Shown one piece after another: positions 44,136 through 55,607 of a stretch of 64,000 bases of DNA. Made by a program: the position numbers and the translations under genes. The first letter of the stretch is position 1, and every line of letters starts with the position of its first letter. Where the stretch lies: the NCBI GenBank assembly GCA_963513935.1, contig OY740774.1, positions 23,703,949 through 23,767,948 of the forward strand, read 5' to 3'. Below the pieces are notes generated by a model. The model worked only from the letters and a program-made list of their open reading frames with translations, was not told the DNA's origin and did no database searches. The DNA comes from Aphrophora alni. Lineage: Eukaryota > Arthropoda > Insecta > Hemiptera > Aphrophoridae.

Positions 44136-44859
44136 TCTTATATCTCATTCTAACATGAGACCTGACTTTCTGTCCTCATTGAATTCATAACTTTTCGCTT
44201 TCCTTCTTTACAGCGGGGTACTGAACACATTTTTTGTTTACATTATACAACCCTGTAACATATAAGATAAATACAAACATTTGACACTGAAGATGTGTAA
44301 TTATGATGAGGGTATTGTTTCTCAAAACTTTAGCACTATATAAACATTGCACTAAATTTCTCACAAATCCTAATACTAACCAAAGATACTACTTATTGCC
44401 ATTTCCTAATTTTCTTTTTTACCCAAGGAGATAAGAAGGGTCATCATCAAACTTTTATGAACTTAATTTGTTTAAATATTTTGAAAGATATTTATATATT
44501 TAAAAGAGTTTAAGCTTGCTTCGCTTTTGTCGTTAACTCCTTCAATGAGTATATCGTATTTTATTGAATTGATTTTTTGCCAATAATAATTATTAAACAA
44601 CAATTTTCATAAACTTGCGATATGACGCACTTTATGTGATTAATCTTTAACAAAATTTAAAACGGAATTGGTAGAGACAACTTTTAAAAAATTAAATCTT
44701 TTATAAACAGCTTTTGCCGTTATCACTGGATCCTTATTGACAATTTACCACTTAATTTTGTTTTATTTTTGGTTAAAGCCATTGCTGCTATAATCATCTA
44801 CACATAAAAGATCAAAAATGTTTCCTAACACTAAATCCACCACATTATACCAACACTAA
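44136..44859. other. Unassigned AT-rich DNA
   Basis: No gene or clear family was recognised. Confidence 0.4.
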
Positions 44860-45030
44860 CACTAACTAACAGTGGTAGTAAATTCTAATCATATACAACA
44901 GAAAAGAATGTAATACATTACAGGGCTGTAAAAAAGCTTTGCAACAATCAAATCAAATTGTTTATGTATTATCAAAATCATTCACTCAAAGCAATAAGGA
45001 CAATATCAACCATGGATCTTAGCATCTAAT
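44860..45030 (+). repeat. Fam-B upstream part
   Basis: AACACTAACTAACAGTGGTA, ACATTACAGGGCTGTAAAAA, AATCATTCACTCAAAGCAAT and GGACAATATCAACCATGGAT match the long-form Fam-B at 22680-22800. A Fam-A head follows at 45070. Confidence 0.65.
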
Positions 45031-45069
45031 CTATATCTAATCTGGATCTGACTAATATCGTCAGAATCG

Positions 45070-45390
45070 GCTTGTTTTTCCTTGTTGTTTAATGGAAAAA
45101 ACATCTATGATATATCACCCTCGAATACACTAACAACGTCAGGGTCGGAAGAGAACAAGAGTTGAACAAGAGAGACCTGGTAGAAAAGTTGAAAAAGAAC
45201 GATCAAACGAAAGACTACTTATAAAAACCTTATATAAAAAGGACATAAAATAAAAACTCATATATTCCGAATTCTCTGATAGCGTCACAGAGAAAAAGGG
45301 ACAGGAATGATGGTGTCTCACTAACTAAAAGTGAATGATTAAAAGCTAGGAACCAAGGGATCGTGAAGCCTGTATTCACTATAATTAGTC
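45070..45390 (+). repeat. Fam-A repeat, with internal duplication
   Basis: TTCCTTGTTGTTTAATGGAA, CCTCGAATACACTAACAACG, GAGTTGAACAAGAGAGACCT and CGAAAGACTACTTATAAAAA are present. A second A-rich/H3-like stretch (ACATAAAATAAAAACTCATA, TCTCTGATAGCGTCACAG) and a decayed hairpin (CTGTATTCACTATAATTAGT) follow. Confidence 0.8.
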
Positions 45391-45424
45391 AAAATCGAAT
45401 TAGGTAGGATAAAAGTCAATAAGT

Positions 45425-45520
45425 ATACCTAAACAGAATCGGTTTTGCTTGATAAAATCCGATAGGTTACCGTGTTTCATTAAAAATTCAAAAGTGCTCG
45501 TAGAATAACCGATGCAATGC
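45425..45520 (+). repeat. Fam-B core, diverged
   Basis: CCTAAACAGAATCGGTTTTG, CCGATAGGTTACCGTGTTTC and AACCGATGCAATG, in the same position after Fam-A as elsewhere and immediately upstream of the 93 bp array. Confidence 0.7.
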
Positions 45521-45588
45521 TACTTGCTCTCGACGACAAGCAAGAATATGATATCCGAACAGTATCGTTTACTTCCCTCATTTTATTA

Positions 45589-46444
45589 GAAACTACAGTT
45601 GACCATTCTTTCTCATAATTACAATGAACAACATGCATGACTATTGATAACAGTCTGGTGCGATGACACGCTGTGTGAATGGAAACCACAGTTGACCATT
45701 CTATCTCATAATTACAATGAACAACATGCATGACTACTGATAACAGTCTGGTGCGATGACACACTGTGTGAATGGAAACCACAGTTGACCATTCTTTCTC
45801 ATAATTACAATGAACAACATGCTTGACTACTGATAACAGTCTGGTGCCATGACACGCTGTGTGAATGGAAACTACAGTTGGCCATTCTTTCTCAAAATTA
45901 CAATGAACAACATGCTTGACTACTGATAACAGTCTGGTGCCATGACACGCTGTGTGAATGGAAACTACAGTTGGCCATTCTTTCTCATAATTACAATGAA
46001 CAACATGCTTGACTACTGATAACAGTCTGGTGCCATGACACGCTGTGTGAATGGAAACCACAGTTGACCATTCTTTCTCATAATTACAATGAACAACATG
46101 CTTGACTACTGATAACAGTCTGGTGCCATGACACGCTGTGTGAATGGAAACTACAGTTGGCCATTCTTTCTCATAATTACAATGAACAACATGCTTGACT
46201 ACTGATAACAGTCTGGTGCCATGACACGCTGTGTGAATGGAAACTACAGTTGGCCATTCTTTCTCATAATTACAATGAACAACATGCTTGACTACTGATA
46301 ACGAACGGTCTGGTACCATAACACGCTGTTTTGAAGTTTGAATGGAAACTACAGTTGACCATTCTTTCTCATAATTACAATGAACAACATGCTTGACTAC
46401 TGATTACAGTCTGGTGCCATGACACTATGTGTGTGCATGGAAAC
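45589..46444. repeat. Minisatellite, 93 bp unit, 9 copies
   Basis: Units start at 45589, 45682, 45775 and so on every 93 bp to 46240; the ninth is displaced 12 bp by short insertions near 46302 and 46330. Core words are ACAGTTGACCATTCTTTCTC and ACAGTCTGGTGCCATGACAC. Since 93 is a multiple of three, a 279-codon repetitive ORF runs on the minus strand; I do not regard it as a gene. The seed sequence occurs once at 16690, 41665 and 42330 in other composites. Confidence 0.95.
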
Positions 46445-46854
46445 TGACGTGTAGCCCAAATTGACAGGTTTTCTGATGATCTCACAACCACCAATTGGCC
46501 AACAGAATGTTCCCCCAATAGCTGAAGCCTATGTAAAGAGAATAAAATTTCCGCACAAACGAGATTCGTAGAATACGTATCTCGGATAGAACACATTTCG
46601 AATCGAAGTGTGAATAAGAGAGTGAGTACGCTTAAAAAAGATCAAGCGACAATTAGTCTCTGATAAAAACTTGAGTAAGAGTTTCTTTGAATAGATTAGG
46701 AAGATAAAATACTGTATTTTTCGGATTAAAATATTATTACCATCAGAAGCTGTAACAAAATTAATAACATCTCACAATATGAAACTTATAAAACGGAACA
46801 ATGAGTAGAAAGGTTGTAAAGAGAATTTAGAGAAGCCTAAAAGAACACCACTCC
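46445..46854. other. Unassigned DNA
   Basis: No gene was supported; the ORF at 46375-46596 on the minus strand overlaps the array edge. Confidence 0.4.
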
Positions 46855-47172
46855 TTAAGATTACAAAATTATTTACCTACCCCCTTCATATATTGACGTA
46901 ATGAAAAATAAAATTTAATTCCGGGATCGCTCTAGAGTGTCTGGGTTTATATCAAGCATGAAAATTGGTCTCGGATATTATAATATTGCGTTGTGTTGTG
47001 TAGACCGAAAATTTCATCAGTACAGTTTTATAGAGGGGAGGGGGTTGTAATCAGCGTTATGAGGGCGACAAACAGAGTAGATACAATCAGGTCGACTATG
47101 GGAGTAAGAGAGGAAATCAGTATTATGAGGTTATTTGATTAAAAACATTCTGCCAAGTTATGAAAAGTGAAA
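46855..47172 (-). repeat. Fam-D repeat (minus-strand copy)
   Basis: Reverse complement of 39603-39922, close to 90% identical by eye. Together they make an inverted pair about 7 kb apart. Confidence 0.9.
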
Positions 47173-47357
47173 ATTACGATAGCAGTACCACCCGCTTCAA
47201 ACGTCTGGCAATGGGATGAATGAATGTATACAATTGTAACAAGGTTAATTATTTAAGGTCGCTTGTGATATAATAATCAAATTTATTTTTATAATATCAA
47301 ATGTGGTTCATTTGATTTAAACTGCAATATAAACTTCTGCAATGTAGCTACTCTTCT

Positions 47358-47510
47358 TGTTTTTCTTATAAAAAGATCATACTTAGCCCTCGAATACTCA
47401 GCCTCACGGTCGGAAAATTGAGAGGGATCTAACCACAGACTATATTGGAAAAGGTGTAAATCCAGGTAGAGACCTCGAGATCCCCCGTATTCACTAATAT
47501 TAGTGCGCCA
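47358..47510 (+). repeat. Fam-A repeat, headless
   Basis: TTAGCCCTCGAATACTCAGC, GAGAGGGATCTAACCACAGA, GGTGTAAATCCAGGTAGAGA and GTATTCACTAATATTAGTGC (a variant hairpin with compensating changes) are present. The H4 segment is deleted. Confidence 0.8.
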
Positions 47511-48012
47511 CCTCCAAATAAAAAAAATATTAAATTAGATTAAATATAAAGAATATATTTAATTTTAAAGTGTCTAATATATTTTCCGACAAACCACACA
47601 CATTTCTCCTTATGTCTGTGTAAAGCAATTACTAAATACATCGTATTGCATCCAATCTGAAAGGATAATTGAAGTTTTTACAGACCTTTCTATTAGAGAA
47701 GGGAAAGATTAAAACTAAGTAACTTCCGTAAAGGCAGGCACCTTACGTCGTCTGGATATATGATGGTGATTGGACTAGTAGTTTGAAATATTATACACGG
47801 CGTCCACATATAAAAACCTGCCCAGGCGAGCAAATAGCCAGCTACCAATCACTTTAGTAGAGAGCTCAGGACAAACGGGGATATATTTCTTTGCAAAGAT
47901 ACCAAAATATAAATATTTATTTTATTATTTTTTGATAATTTCTATATTATATTTCCTCGGGATACTCTCTATCAGTAACAATGTTTATTTTTGTCTAATT
48001 TTTTTAGTAAAC
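47511..48012. other. Unassigned DNA with a TATA-like box
   Basis: TATAAAAA at 47809-47816 is followed by a GC-richer segment. A pol II promoter is possible but no downstream exon is identified. Confidence 0.35.
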
Positions 48013-48060
48013 ATCCCCCCCCCCGTTGTTTAAAGAGAAAAACCTCTCGGTTATGATAAA

Positions 48061-48067
<7 letters not shown>
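48013..48067 (+). repeat. Fam-A head fragment
   Basis: A C-run followed by GTTGTTTAAAGAGAAAAACC and CTCTCGGTTATGATAAAA. It ends in the A-run that has become a microsatellite. Confidence 0.85.

Positions 48068-48105
<38 letters not shown>
48068..48105. repeat. (AT)n microsatellite
   Basis: About 18 AT dinucleotides directly after the A-run of a Fam-A head. Confidence 0.97.
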
Positions 48106-48108
<3 letters not shown>

Positions 48109-50010
48109 TTATCTGCGCCCGGTCAGTCAGTCACCACTCTGATATTTTACTCGGTGTGGAAGTCATCAGCTCGACAGCCAGTCAGTCCTCCCGAAAGGCA
48201 GTCAGGTACGGCATGCCGTGCATTCTATACATAATATATCGGCTTGATGGTGCTGCTGTGTTGTGGCAAAATTTGCTTATTCTTATACCGTTAGGTTAAA
48301 TTTTGTTTACCTACTCTTGGGTGTAAAACGTTTCACTAATTTAAATTTATTTTATTTTTAAATTGACTGTGAACATATAAAATCAAGTTTAAATCAACAA
48401 ATTTGAAAAGAAACATTTTTATTAAATTTATCTCCGGTTAATCGTCATCGAAAATATGTCAGTACAAATTAGACACTTTTATAAAACTTAAATTTTCAAC
48501 CCTTTTCATCGTGAAATTAAACTGTGTGGAGGTATGACATATTCAGCAAAAAAGTTAAATTCACACTTATGGTACTTATTACAAAAGGACGTAAAACTTC
48601 AAAACAATTGTCTGTTGTTTAAAATTAGAATGATTTCATTAAATAAAAATAGGTTTAACTTCTTATAATATCCCATTTATAAATAAAAAAACGTCGTATT
48701 AGTAAGGAGAGTAAAACTAAAGTGATCTTAAACATACATACTATCAGTTTTTGTGTTATTGTTTTGTTTTCAATGAGTAAACTGAATATTCCTAATTCAT
48801 AACTCCGTTTTTGTATTTTTCTCTATTCTGATTGGTATGTTAATTCTTGTGTTACCGTGTAGTTCTGTTCTCTTGTGGTTTTCATGATCAAATTTGTAGA
48901 GTCTTGGTTGTGTTGACTTAGCTTTCTTCCTTTCTTAGTTTACTATTATTGTTTTCTAAGTTCTAGGCGTCAAGTTGTGTATTTTTCGAGTTTAATATTG
49001 TTAGTTTACCACTTCATCAAGAAAGTAGAGCGAGACTAAAAACATTAAATTACAAGCGTAACGAGTATCGGAATAACAACGTTTTTCACATACAAATACA
49101 ATCAGACATATACAAGTACTTGAACTGCTAAAATCTTTTTCATCTAAATGTGTTTTATTGCCAAGTGCTGCACTCTATTTTTGAAAGAGACATTACTCAG
49201 CACGCATGCTCAGTATAAGCAAGCCATTAGTCGCACTTAATTGAACTCTATTCAAAGATTTCAAGCCAATAAAATGTACCCAAGCCTATGCAAGCTGGTA
49301 TTAGAAATACAATAGAGAACCAAAGTGATCTGCCGCACACATGCAATTTATCATTATAATGGTTGGCGTGCAAGAGTTAGATTAAAAAGGTAATTATAGA
49401 ATCTAAAAGTATTTGTAGCATGGTAGATAACCCGTGAATTGACTGATTTATCATCACAAGTCAGTGCTAAAAGGTTCTTTCGTTGCAAAACGAGTTTGGT
49501 AATCCATTTCGAGTTCCTAAATATCTACATGTGTTCAAGGATCTACGGGTTTATTTTTGTATTTTGTTATTATAATCAATAGTTATTTTATAACAGTAAA
49601 TAAATTAAGACTTAGATTCAAATTTAACTATCGCATTTAACTATAAATGGATCATGTTCACCGGGTTCCATTTCGAAATCAAACCCTCACTTAGTAAAAG
49701 TCCTCAGTTCACTATTAATTTTTGATTAATTATAAACCGCATTAGAATTGATAGACAATAATTCTAAATTTGATATGAGTCTTCAAAGTATACTGGGGAG
49801 GGATAAATAAATAAAAAATGGTGGATTGCGAGAAAATTTTAATTTTGAGTAGTTTCAAATTATGACTAATTAATACATTTTCAAGAACTTCCACAAGATC
49901 ATCACACATGTAGTGCGTCAAATTCATTTACTTAGTTCAATGACTGAATACAAACTGGTTCTTAAGGAGTGTCTCTATTTTTTACTTATTTATTACTTTT
50001 TTGTTGTTAG
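48106..50010. other. Unassigned DNA with a GC-richer patch at its left end
   Basis: 48115-48230 contains repeated CAGTCAGT words and ACGGCATGCCGT (palindromic) followed by a GTACGG that could serve as a donor. It might be an untranslated first exon, but nothing confirms that. The remainder is AT-rich without recognised features. Confidence 0.35.
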
Positions 50011-50050
50011 AATGTTTTCCTTGTTGAAAACGAAAACCACTCGGGAAGAG

Positions 50051-50121
<71 letters not shown>

Positions 50122-50196
50122 GTAGACCCCCTAGCCCTCGAATAGAAAAGATGAAAGGGCAAGTGTAAATCCAGTTAGGTCACCTCGGGGTCTTCG
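50011..50196 (+). repeat. Fam-A repeat containing a 70-base A run
   Basis: TTTTCCTTGTTGAAAACGAA and CCACTCGGGAAGAG precede an uninterrupted A run at 50051-50120, then CCCCCTAGCCCTCGAATAGA, GTGTAAATCCAGTTAGGTCA and CCTCGGGGTC. The run occupies the position of the A-rich block in other copies. The 70-codon ORF ending in poly-Lys is an artefact of the run. Confidence 0.9.
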
Positions 50197-52251
50197 ATAA
50201 AGTTTTCAGAATCAAAGTTCAACATTTCAACGTTAAGTGGAAACCTAAATTAGAAAAGTGTATATTGCAGCAATGTGAGATCAGTTTATTATATCAGATC
50301 ATCATTTTAAAAGTTAAAATAGCTCACAAAAAACAAAAGAAAAACATCTGATTGTCTTAAAAGTTAAAACAAAAGCTTAATTTATGTTGTGGTTTTGGAT
50401 ACAAAGCAGCAGTAGGCCTACTTATCATGCAGTTGAGCAATAATTGATGTGAATGTAAAATAAAACCAAATTAATAGTAACTATTGAATTTACGATTACA
50501 AACTGATTTTGTCTATTTTTAAAAAATTAAAGCGTTGTATCTCATTGACGAAAGAAGATAATAAAAAATTGCTATCACCATTGAATTTCTTGTTTAAATT
50601 GCAGTTGAAAATAAGGTTTCACAACCAATTTCCATTAAAAAAAAAAAAAAATTAAACTTAAATTCACGGTGTCGGACAAAATTGACTTAAATAATTTTTA
50701 TTCACCGTAATAAATAGCCGTCGAATTTTATATGATATACTCTCCTGTGAAATATTTACCAGTATCCAGACTTTTGAGACACTCTGTATATATATACATG
50801 AAACCCCATTGAAGTCAACATTCTCTTAACACAATTTATAAAAATAAATATAAATTAAAGAACTAACAAATTGACAGCAAACTACTACAGCAGCTAATCT
50901 CAAAGCCTGTAATTGTCATTGTTTCACTTTATTTATAAAGCTGTACACAAAAATTAGTTACTTTCTTATTGGATTGTAAATTTTGCAGATTCTCGTTAAA
51001 TTTTCTAAGTCTATATTAATGGTTTCTGCTATGGATTTCATTAATACGTTCGATCTGAGAGAAATCTCTAGGGCCTAGGGTATCCCGTAATATATTAAAG
51101 AAGTCAATCCGAAGAATGGCATTTGTAAAAAAGAAATACAAGATAAAGGGGCAAAACGGACACTTAAATCTTATAATTTTTTTTTTTTTAATCGTAGAAC
51201 GCACTAGCACATAATTTATAACCAATCCAGCCTAATCAAAAAAGTTATTGATTAATAAACGTACATTTTATGCTAAAAATCTAGTAATTTTGTTTTATTT
51301 TTGTATAGTGATACTATTTCAATTATAGAACACAACCAGTAATATTGTTAGTAAAAAGAAAGGTACATGCCTTTACTGTTTAAATTACCGTCCAGAAACT
51401 AATAACTGAGCTGCACCGTCGGCGCTCAAGTCGCAACTAGCACTGCGTCAGTCAGCCATAATTAAACAGGACTAGACGTTTTCTGCAGTTAATCTAATGA
51501 TTATATATTCAACAAAGGTTGATAAAAGGTTCCTTTGTTTCTGTTTAACAGAATTTTTTTTTAATCCTTAACTATAAATATTATCACTTTTTCTCGCGTA
51601 ATATTAATGAAATATTAATATTGCGTTATGGCAGCTAATATTAACGCTTGTAATTCTAATTGTTTACCTTCATGAAAGATTGAACGAATGTTTTCAGAAA
51701 GACTACTAGAGAAGACGGGATGCAATCAGGAGCCACAGGACGACGTGGCGCGTCTCTAATACTATAGCAGCTAATTTCAAAGCCTGTAATTGCTATTGTT
51801 CCCCTTCTTTTCTTTTACAATCTCCACACAACCACCCACAACACTAACCCCTCAAATACCTTTAACAAACTTCGAAAAGTCATTTTTACAAGAAAGGATT
51901 GTTGTGCACTGTTGAAAGTTCGTTTCTTAATCAAATTGGTTCTACGTGTGACTGTTGATTGAGTTTGTCACTTTATAGCAATTAATTATTAAGATAAGTT
52001 AATCATTCTCAAATAAATGTTTAAAAAAATTTTAAAACTATATCTTTTTCTCTGATAAAATTATTTATTTACTTCGTTTTATTGTTCTTCTGTGTTTTTG
52101 TTTAATGTATATTATACTGCGTATCCCAAAATTCTACAAATGTGAAAAATAGATTTAAAGATTTTAATAACTTATTTCATCTTAGGTACTACAATTTCAT
52201 CTCAGTGGTATAATTTCGCATAATTTAATATTGAGGCCAAAAAAATCTTAA
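50197..52251. other. Unassigned AT-rich DNA
   Basis: TTTGAGACACTCTGTATATA at 50774 resembles a TIR-element end without a partner. AGCAGCTAATCTCAAAGCCT...AATTG at 50888 recurs at 51766 (AGCAGCTAATTTCAAAGCCT), a direct repeat of about 35 bp some 880 bp apart. No gene was supported. Confidence 0.45.
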
Positions 52252-52253
52252 TA

Positions 52254-52811
52254 CAGAGTGCAAAAAAAGTCTTGCGACCCCTAGGTAATTTCTGAGAGAG
52301 TAGGGACGAAAATTTCTAATTTTCGCCAAACCTCATAGTGTAACAAATCCTTTCACTTTTATGGGATAAAAACATGTTTGCCCCCTTTATAAGAGGGGTT
52401 AAAAAGGAGGAATATAATCGTTCAAATAGAAACTCTCATGATGTGTGTTCATTTTTTTTTTTTTTTTTTAAAGTGACCGTTAAAAAATTTTCAGTAGTCT
52501 TCTTTTGTTTATTTAAATGAACATCCATGACAAGTAGAAAACTCAAAATTGAACTTTTAATTCTCATAATTCCGATTAGAAATATATCAAGACACTAACA
52601 TTTTTTCTTTCATTATGATGCCCTTCAAAATGATTTGTCACACGATAGGAGATGCTATATCAAAAAATTAAGGTCCCCTTTTAACAGGCGACAAAATTGT
52701 TTGTACTAAATAAAAAGTGAAATACTTACCCCATGAAGTTTGACGAAAGTTAGAAGTTGTAGTTTCTACTCAATCAGATATCTAGGGGTTGCAAGCCTTT
52801 TGTCCACCCTG
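52254..52811. mobile_element. MITE with long (about 110 bp) imperfect terminal inverted repeats
   Basis: The 558 bp element starts CAGAGTG and ends CACCCTG between TA dinucleotides (52252-52253 and 52812-52813), as expected for Tc1/mariner-type insertion. The arms share GCGACCCCTAG/GCAACCCCTAG, GAGTAG and TTTCGYCAAACYTCAT words over roughly 110 bp. No ORF. A T-run at 52451-52469 lies in the middle. Confidence 0.85.
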
Positions 52812-52813
52812 TA

Positions 52814-53382
52814 TAAGAGATGGCGTAACAAAGGGCACACGCAGGGAGGCTTATATATCAGGAAAGGTTATGCTCAACAAACAAAAATATAAGATATTCA
52901 AAAAAGCTGTTACTTGTGTTTATGTTAAATGCAACACGTTTGTATATTGAAATATTCAAGTGGCCTACACAACACTGATCAAGGGAAATTATTACTAAAA
53001 TTACAAAAACAATTTGTTTACAGTAATTTGTCTTTAGTTTGTATTTCTGTTTATAATAAATAAATTGTTGTGTAATATGTCAAAATAGGTTGTTCTGTGT
53101 GTATTACGAATACATATAGTTCAGACACTTACAGGTAACAGATATTCGTTAAACGGGCATATTTAAACAATATATAAGAATACAAATAACGAAGTTGGAT
53201 AGTTGTATGATTGTAGCCATAACTATAATACGGACTGAGGTCAACCTCTAGGGTAATTAACTATATTAAAAGTATAGTGATCTTGCAATAAAATGATATT
53301 AGGTTTCCCCATTTCACCGACAATTTGGTATAACAAAATTATACCCATTTAACGTTGAGCTGTTCAAATGTGTTTTCTTATT
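52814..53382. other. Unassigned AT-rich DNA
   Basis: No gene or family was recognised. Confidence 0.4.
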
Positions 53383-53600
53383 GTTTATAAAAGCAAAAAA
53401 CCTTTCGGTCGTCTTACAAAAAAAAAAAAAGAGAGGAGCATAAAGTAAATACTCTTATCTCTCGAATACTCGAATAGTGTCAGGGTCGAAAAAGAACAAA
53501 AGTTTGTCAAGAGAGACCTGATAGGAAAGATGAAAAAGAGGGATCTAACCCAAGACTGCATGAAAAAATGTACACCCAGGTAAGATTGTTTGGGATTGTG
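53383..53600 (+). repeat. Fam-A repeat, complete to H6
   Basis: TTGTTTATAAAAGCAAAAAA, TTTCGGTCGTCTTACAAAAA, CTCGAATACTCGAATAGTGT, TTGTCAAGAGAGACCTGATA, GATCTAACCCAAGACTGCAT and a shortened H6. Confidence 0.92.
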
Positions 53601-54141
53601 TCATAAATTTTTGAAGATACTTCAATAAAGCCTAAACTCGCTTAACTCGTGCCTTAAACTTATCTTAAATGTAAATAGAGTTTTTAATGAAGTCAGACGG
53701 ACAAAGTTTAATATGTTTTAGTCACTTATACTTCAACAGTCATTATTTTAAACAGTTAAAAAACATTGGACTAAAATTCTTACACATTCATTCATCAAAC
53801 AAAAAAAAATACCCACCTCTCCATAAAATATCTTAATTTTTACACGAGAAAAAATAAATCTATTTTTGATTATTTATTATACATGTTTTTGGGACATAAT
53901 TAGGTATAAATAAAACAACCCTAATCAGTTTTTGAAAATTTTATTTTTATAAAAACATTTCAAAAGATACAACCTTCGCTTGTGCCAGATCTTGTCAAAT
54001 CGTATTTGATAGGTACAGTATTTTTAATGACTACAGTTTAGATTCACTTTCATTCGTGAATTACCTATAATTTTTTGTTTATTTTTTTTTTTTTCAACCT
54101 ATTTATATCACAAATGTAGCAGCTTCGGTTACAGTAATTTT
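53601..54141. other. Unassigned AT-rich DNA
   Basis: Nothing recognised. Confidence 0.4.
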
Positions 54142-54332
54142 CCTTCTTGTTGATTAAAATTTAAAAACTCCGTCATAAAAGAAAAAAGAGGAAAAGAACA
54201 AATATTTTCTTAGTTCTCGAATACTCTGGTCGGAAGAGAATTGGTCAAGAGAGGCCTAATAGAAAAGATGAAAGAAATGGTAGATCCAATACTATGGGTA
54301 ACCCCTACGAACTCTAGTGAACCCCTGAGGAT
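54142..54332 (+). repeat. Fam-A repeat
   Basis: TTCCTTCTTGTTGATTAAAA, AACTCCGTCATAAAAGAAAA, TTCTCGAATACTCTGGTCGG, GGTCAAGAGAGGCCTAATAG and CTCTAGTGAACCCCTGAGG. H3's second half and H6 are deleted. Confidence 0.88.
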
Positions 54333-54526
54333 CGATTATACTCAAATATCTTTGAGTTGTTTCTTTTAATATACAATTTTCCAAAATTTGACCCTTCTAT
54401 ATCAACTAATCTCCCGTAAAGATATAAGAAGGAAAAAAATCAATAAATAATAAGAACTTTTCTCGTCTCAAGTAAAAGTAAAATGCAGACATTTTGGAGA
54501 CATGGATACTAATATTATTTTATTGT
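54333..54526. other. Short unassigned stretch
   Basis: Nothing recognised. Confidence 0.4.
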
Positions 54527-54645
54527 TTCTTGTTGTTTAAACGTGTAACCCTCTCAGTTATCATCCCCCTATAAAAAAGGAATAAAAGGGTATAAAATAA
54601 ATACTCCTAGTCCTCGAATAGTTTAATAGCGTCAAGGTAGGAAAA
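54527..54645 (+). repeat. Fam-A repeat, 5' half
   Basis: TTCTTGTTGTTTAAACGTGT, CTCTCAGTTATCATCCCCCT, CTAGTCCTCGAATAGTTTAA and AGCGTCAAGGTAGG; it stops at H4. Confidence 0.85.
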
Positions 54646-54759
54646 AGTTTTTTATACATACTTTTAAAAGTTTTTAACTTAAGTTTTGAATGCTTGTTTA
54701 AATTACATTTAGTGTTATATCGGTAATTTTAAATAATAACAACTAAAGAGAGATAAATA

Positions 54760-54930
54760 CTTTTAAAGGCGAAAAGTATAGTATATACAAAAAAATAATA
54801 AGAATAAAATGAAATAAAATTAACACCTGAAGCCTTCGATCGAATACTTTAACAGCGTCAAATCGGAAGAGAACAAGAGTTTGTCAAGAACGACCTCATA
54901 GAGGTATGTAACCTAAGATTACTTGAGAAA
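54760..54930 (+). repeat. Fam-A repeat
   Basis: ACTTTTAAAGGCGAAAAGTA, AATACTTTAACAGCGTCAAA, GAGTTTGTCAAGAACGACCT and TAACCTAAGATTACTTGAGA. The H2 segment is missing. Confidence 0.85.
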
Positions 54931-55607
54931 AATAGACACACAGAATGCGTACACAATATTACTTACTCTTACCATTACCGTCATTTCTACACAAAGTCGG
55001 GAAAAAAGTAGAAATTTATCTTTTACTACATTCAATTCCATCACTGTTCAATCAATCGGTCTTAAAGAACAAAAAACCAGTCGATTAACGATTCATTTCG
55101 TAGGTCAAGTCCACCATATCGCGCAAAACCCGTCGATGCCCAAACAGATTATTGCAGTACACATGATGGTTTCTAATAAGACAAATATCACCATATCAGG
55201 CAGAGAGGAAAAGTAACAGTTTAATTTCAAGGAAATACTCTAGACCTGTAAAGGTAAAGTTTAGTTTCGCTATGTATGTTAATGACTCTTTGTGTGACCT
55301 CAGTGCTTGTGTTAATTACAACAACCAACGTGGCAACGTCACTTGCTTACCAACATCCTGCTGTCAATAAGAAGTTGCATAAATAAATAAAATGTAAAAT
55401 GTTGTTTAAACTAGTGAACATATATGTTAAGCTCTCAGCGTGACTCTAATCTTGTTCTATAATTTTACAAAGTGCCAAGAAAAGCAAAGTTCCTCCTTTC
55501 AGACTGCCCTTAGAGAACCTTTTTTACTACAGAGACTTTCAAATGGATGGTATATTTCCTGGGTCAAAAACTGTTTTGGATATTTCTTTGAGTACTACTG
55601 GTGGATT
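54931..55607. other. Unassigned DNA with small cysteine-rich ORF
   Basis: The frame from 55272 to the stop at 55368-55370 encodes 32 residues with six cysteines (ending CLPTSCCQ) and is open further upstream. No signal peptide or splice site was identified. A 97-codon ORF at 54923-55216 lacks any family resemblance. Confidence 0.3.

Noticed and set aside
45480..46319. 279-codon minus-strand ORF as a gene
   Set aside because: It is an artefact of the 93 bp array; outside the array the frame continues only briefly and without motifs.
47800..47860. TATA-box promoter as a firm feature
   Set aside because: TATAAAAA is expected by chance in AT-rich DNA and no initiator at the right spacing or downstream exon could be shown.
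49913..50125. ORF ending in poly-lysine
   Set aside because: It runs into a 70-base homopolymer A run within a Fam-A repeat.
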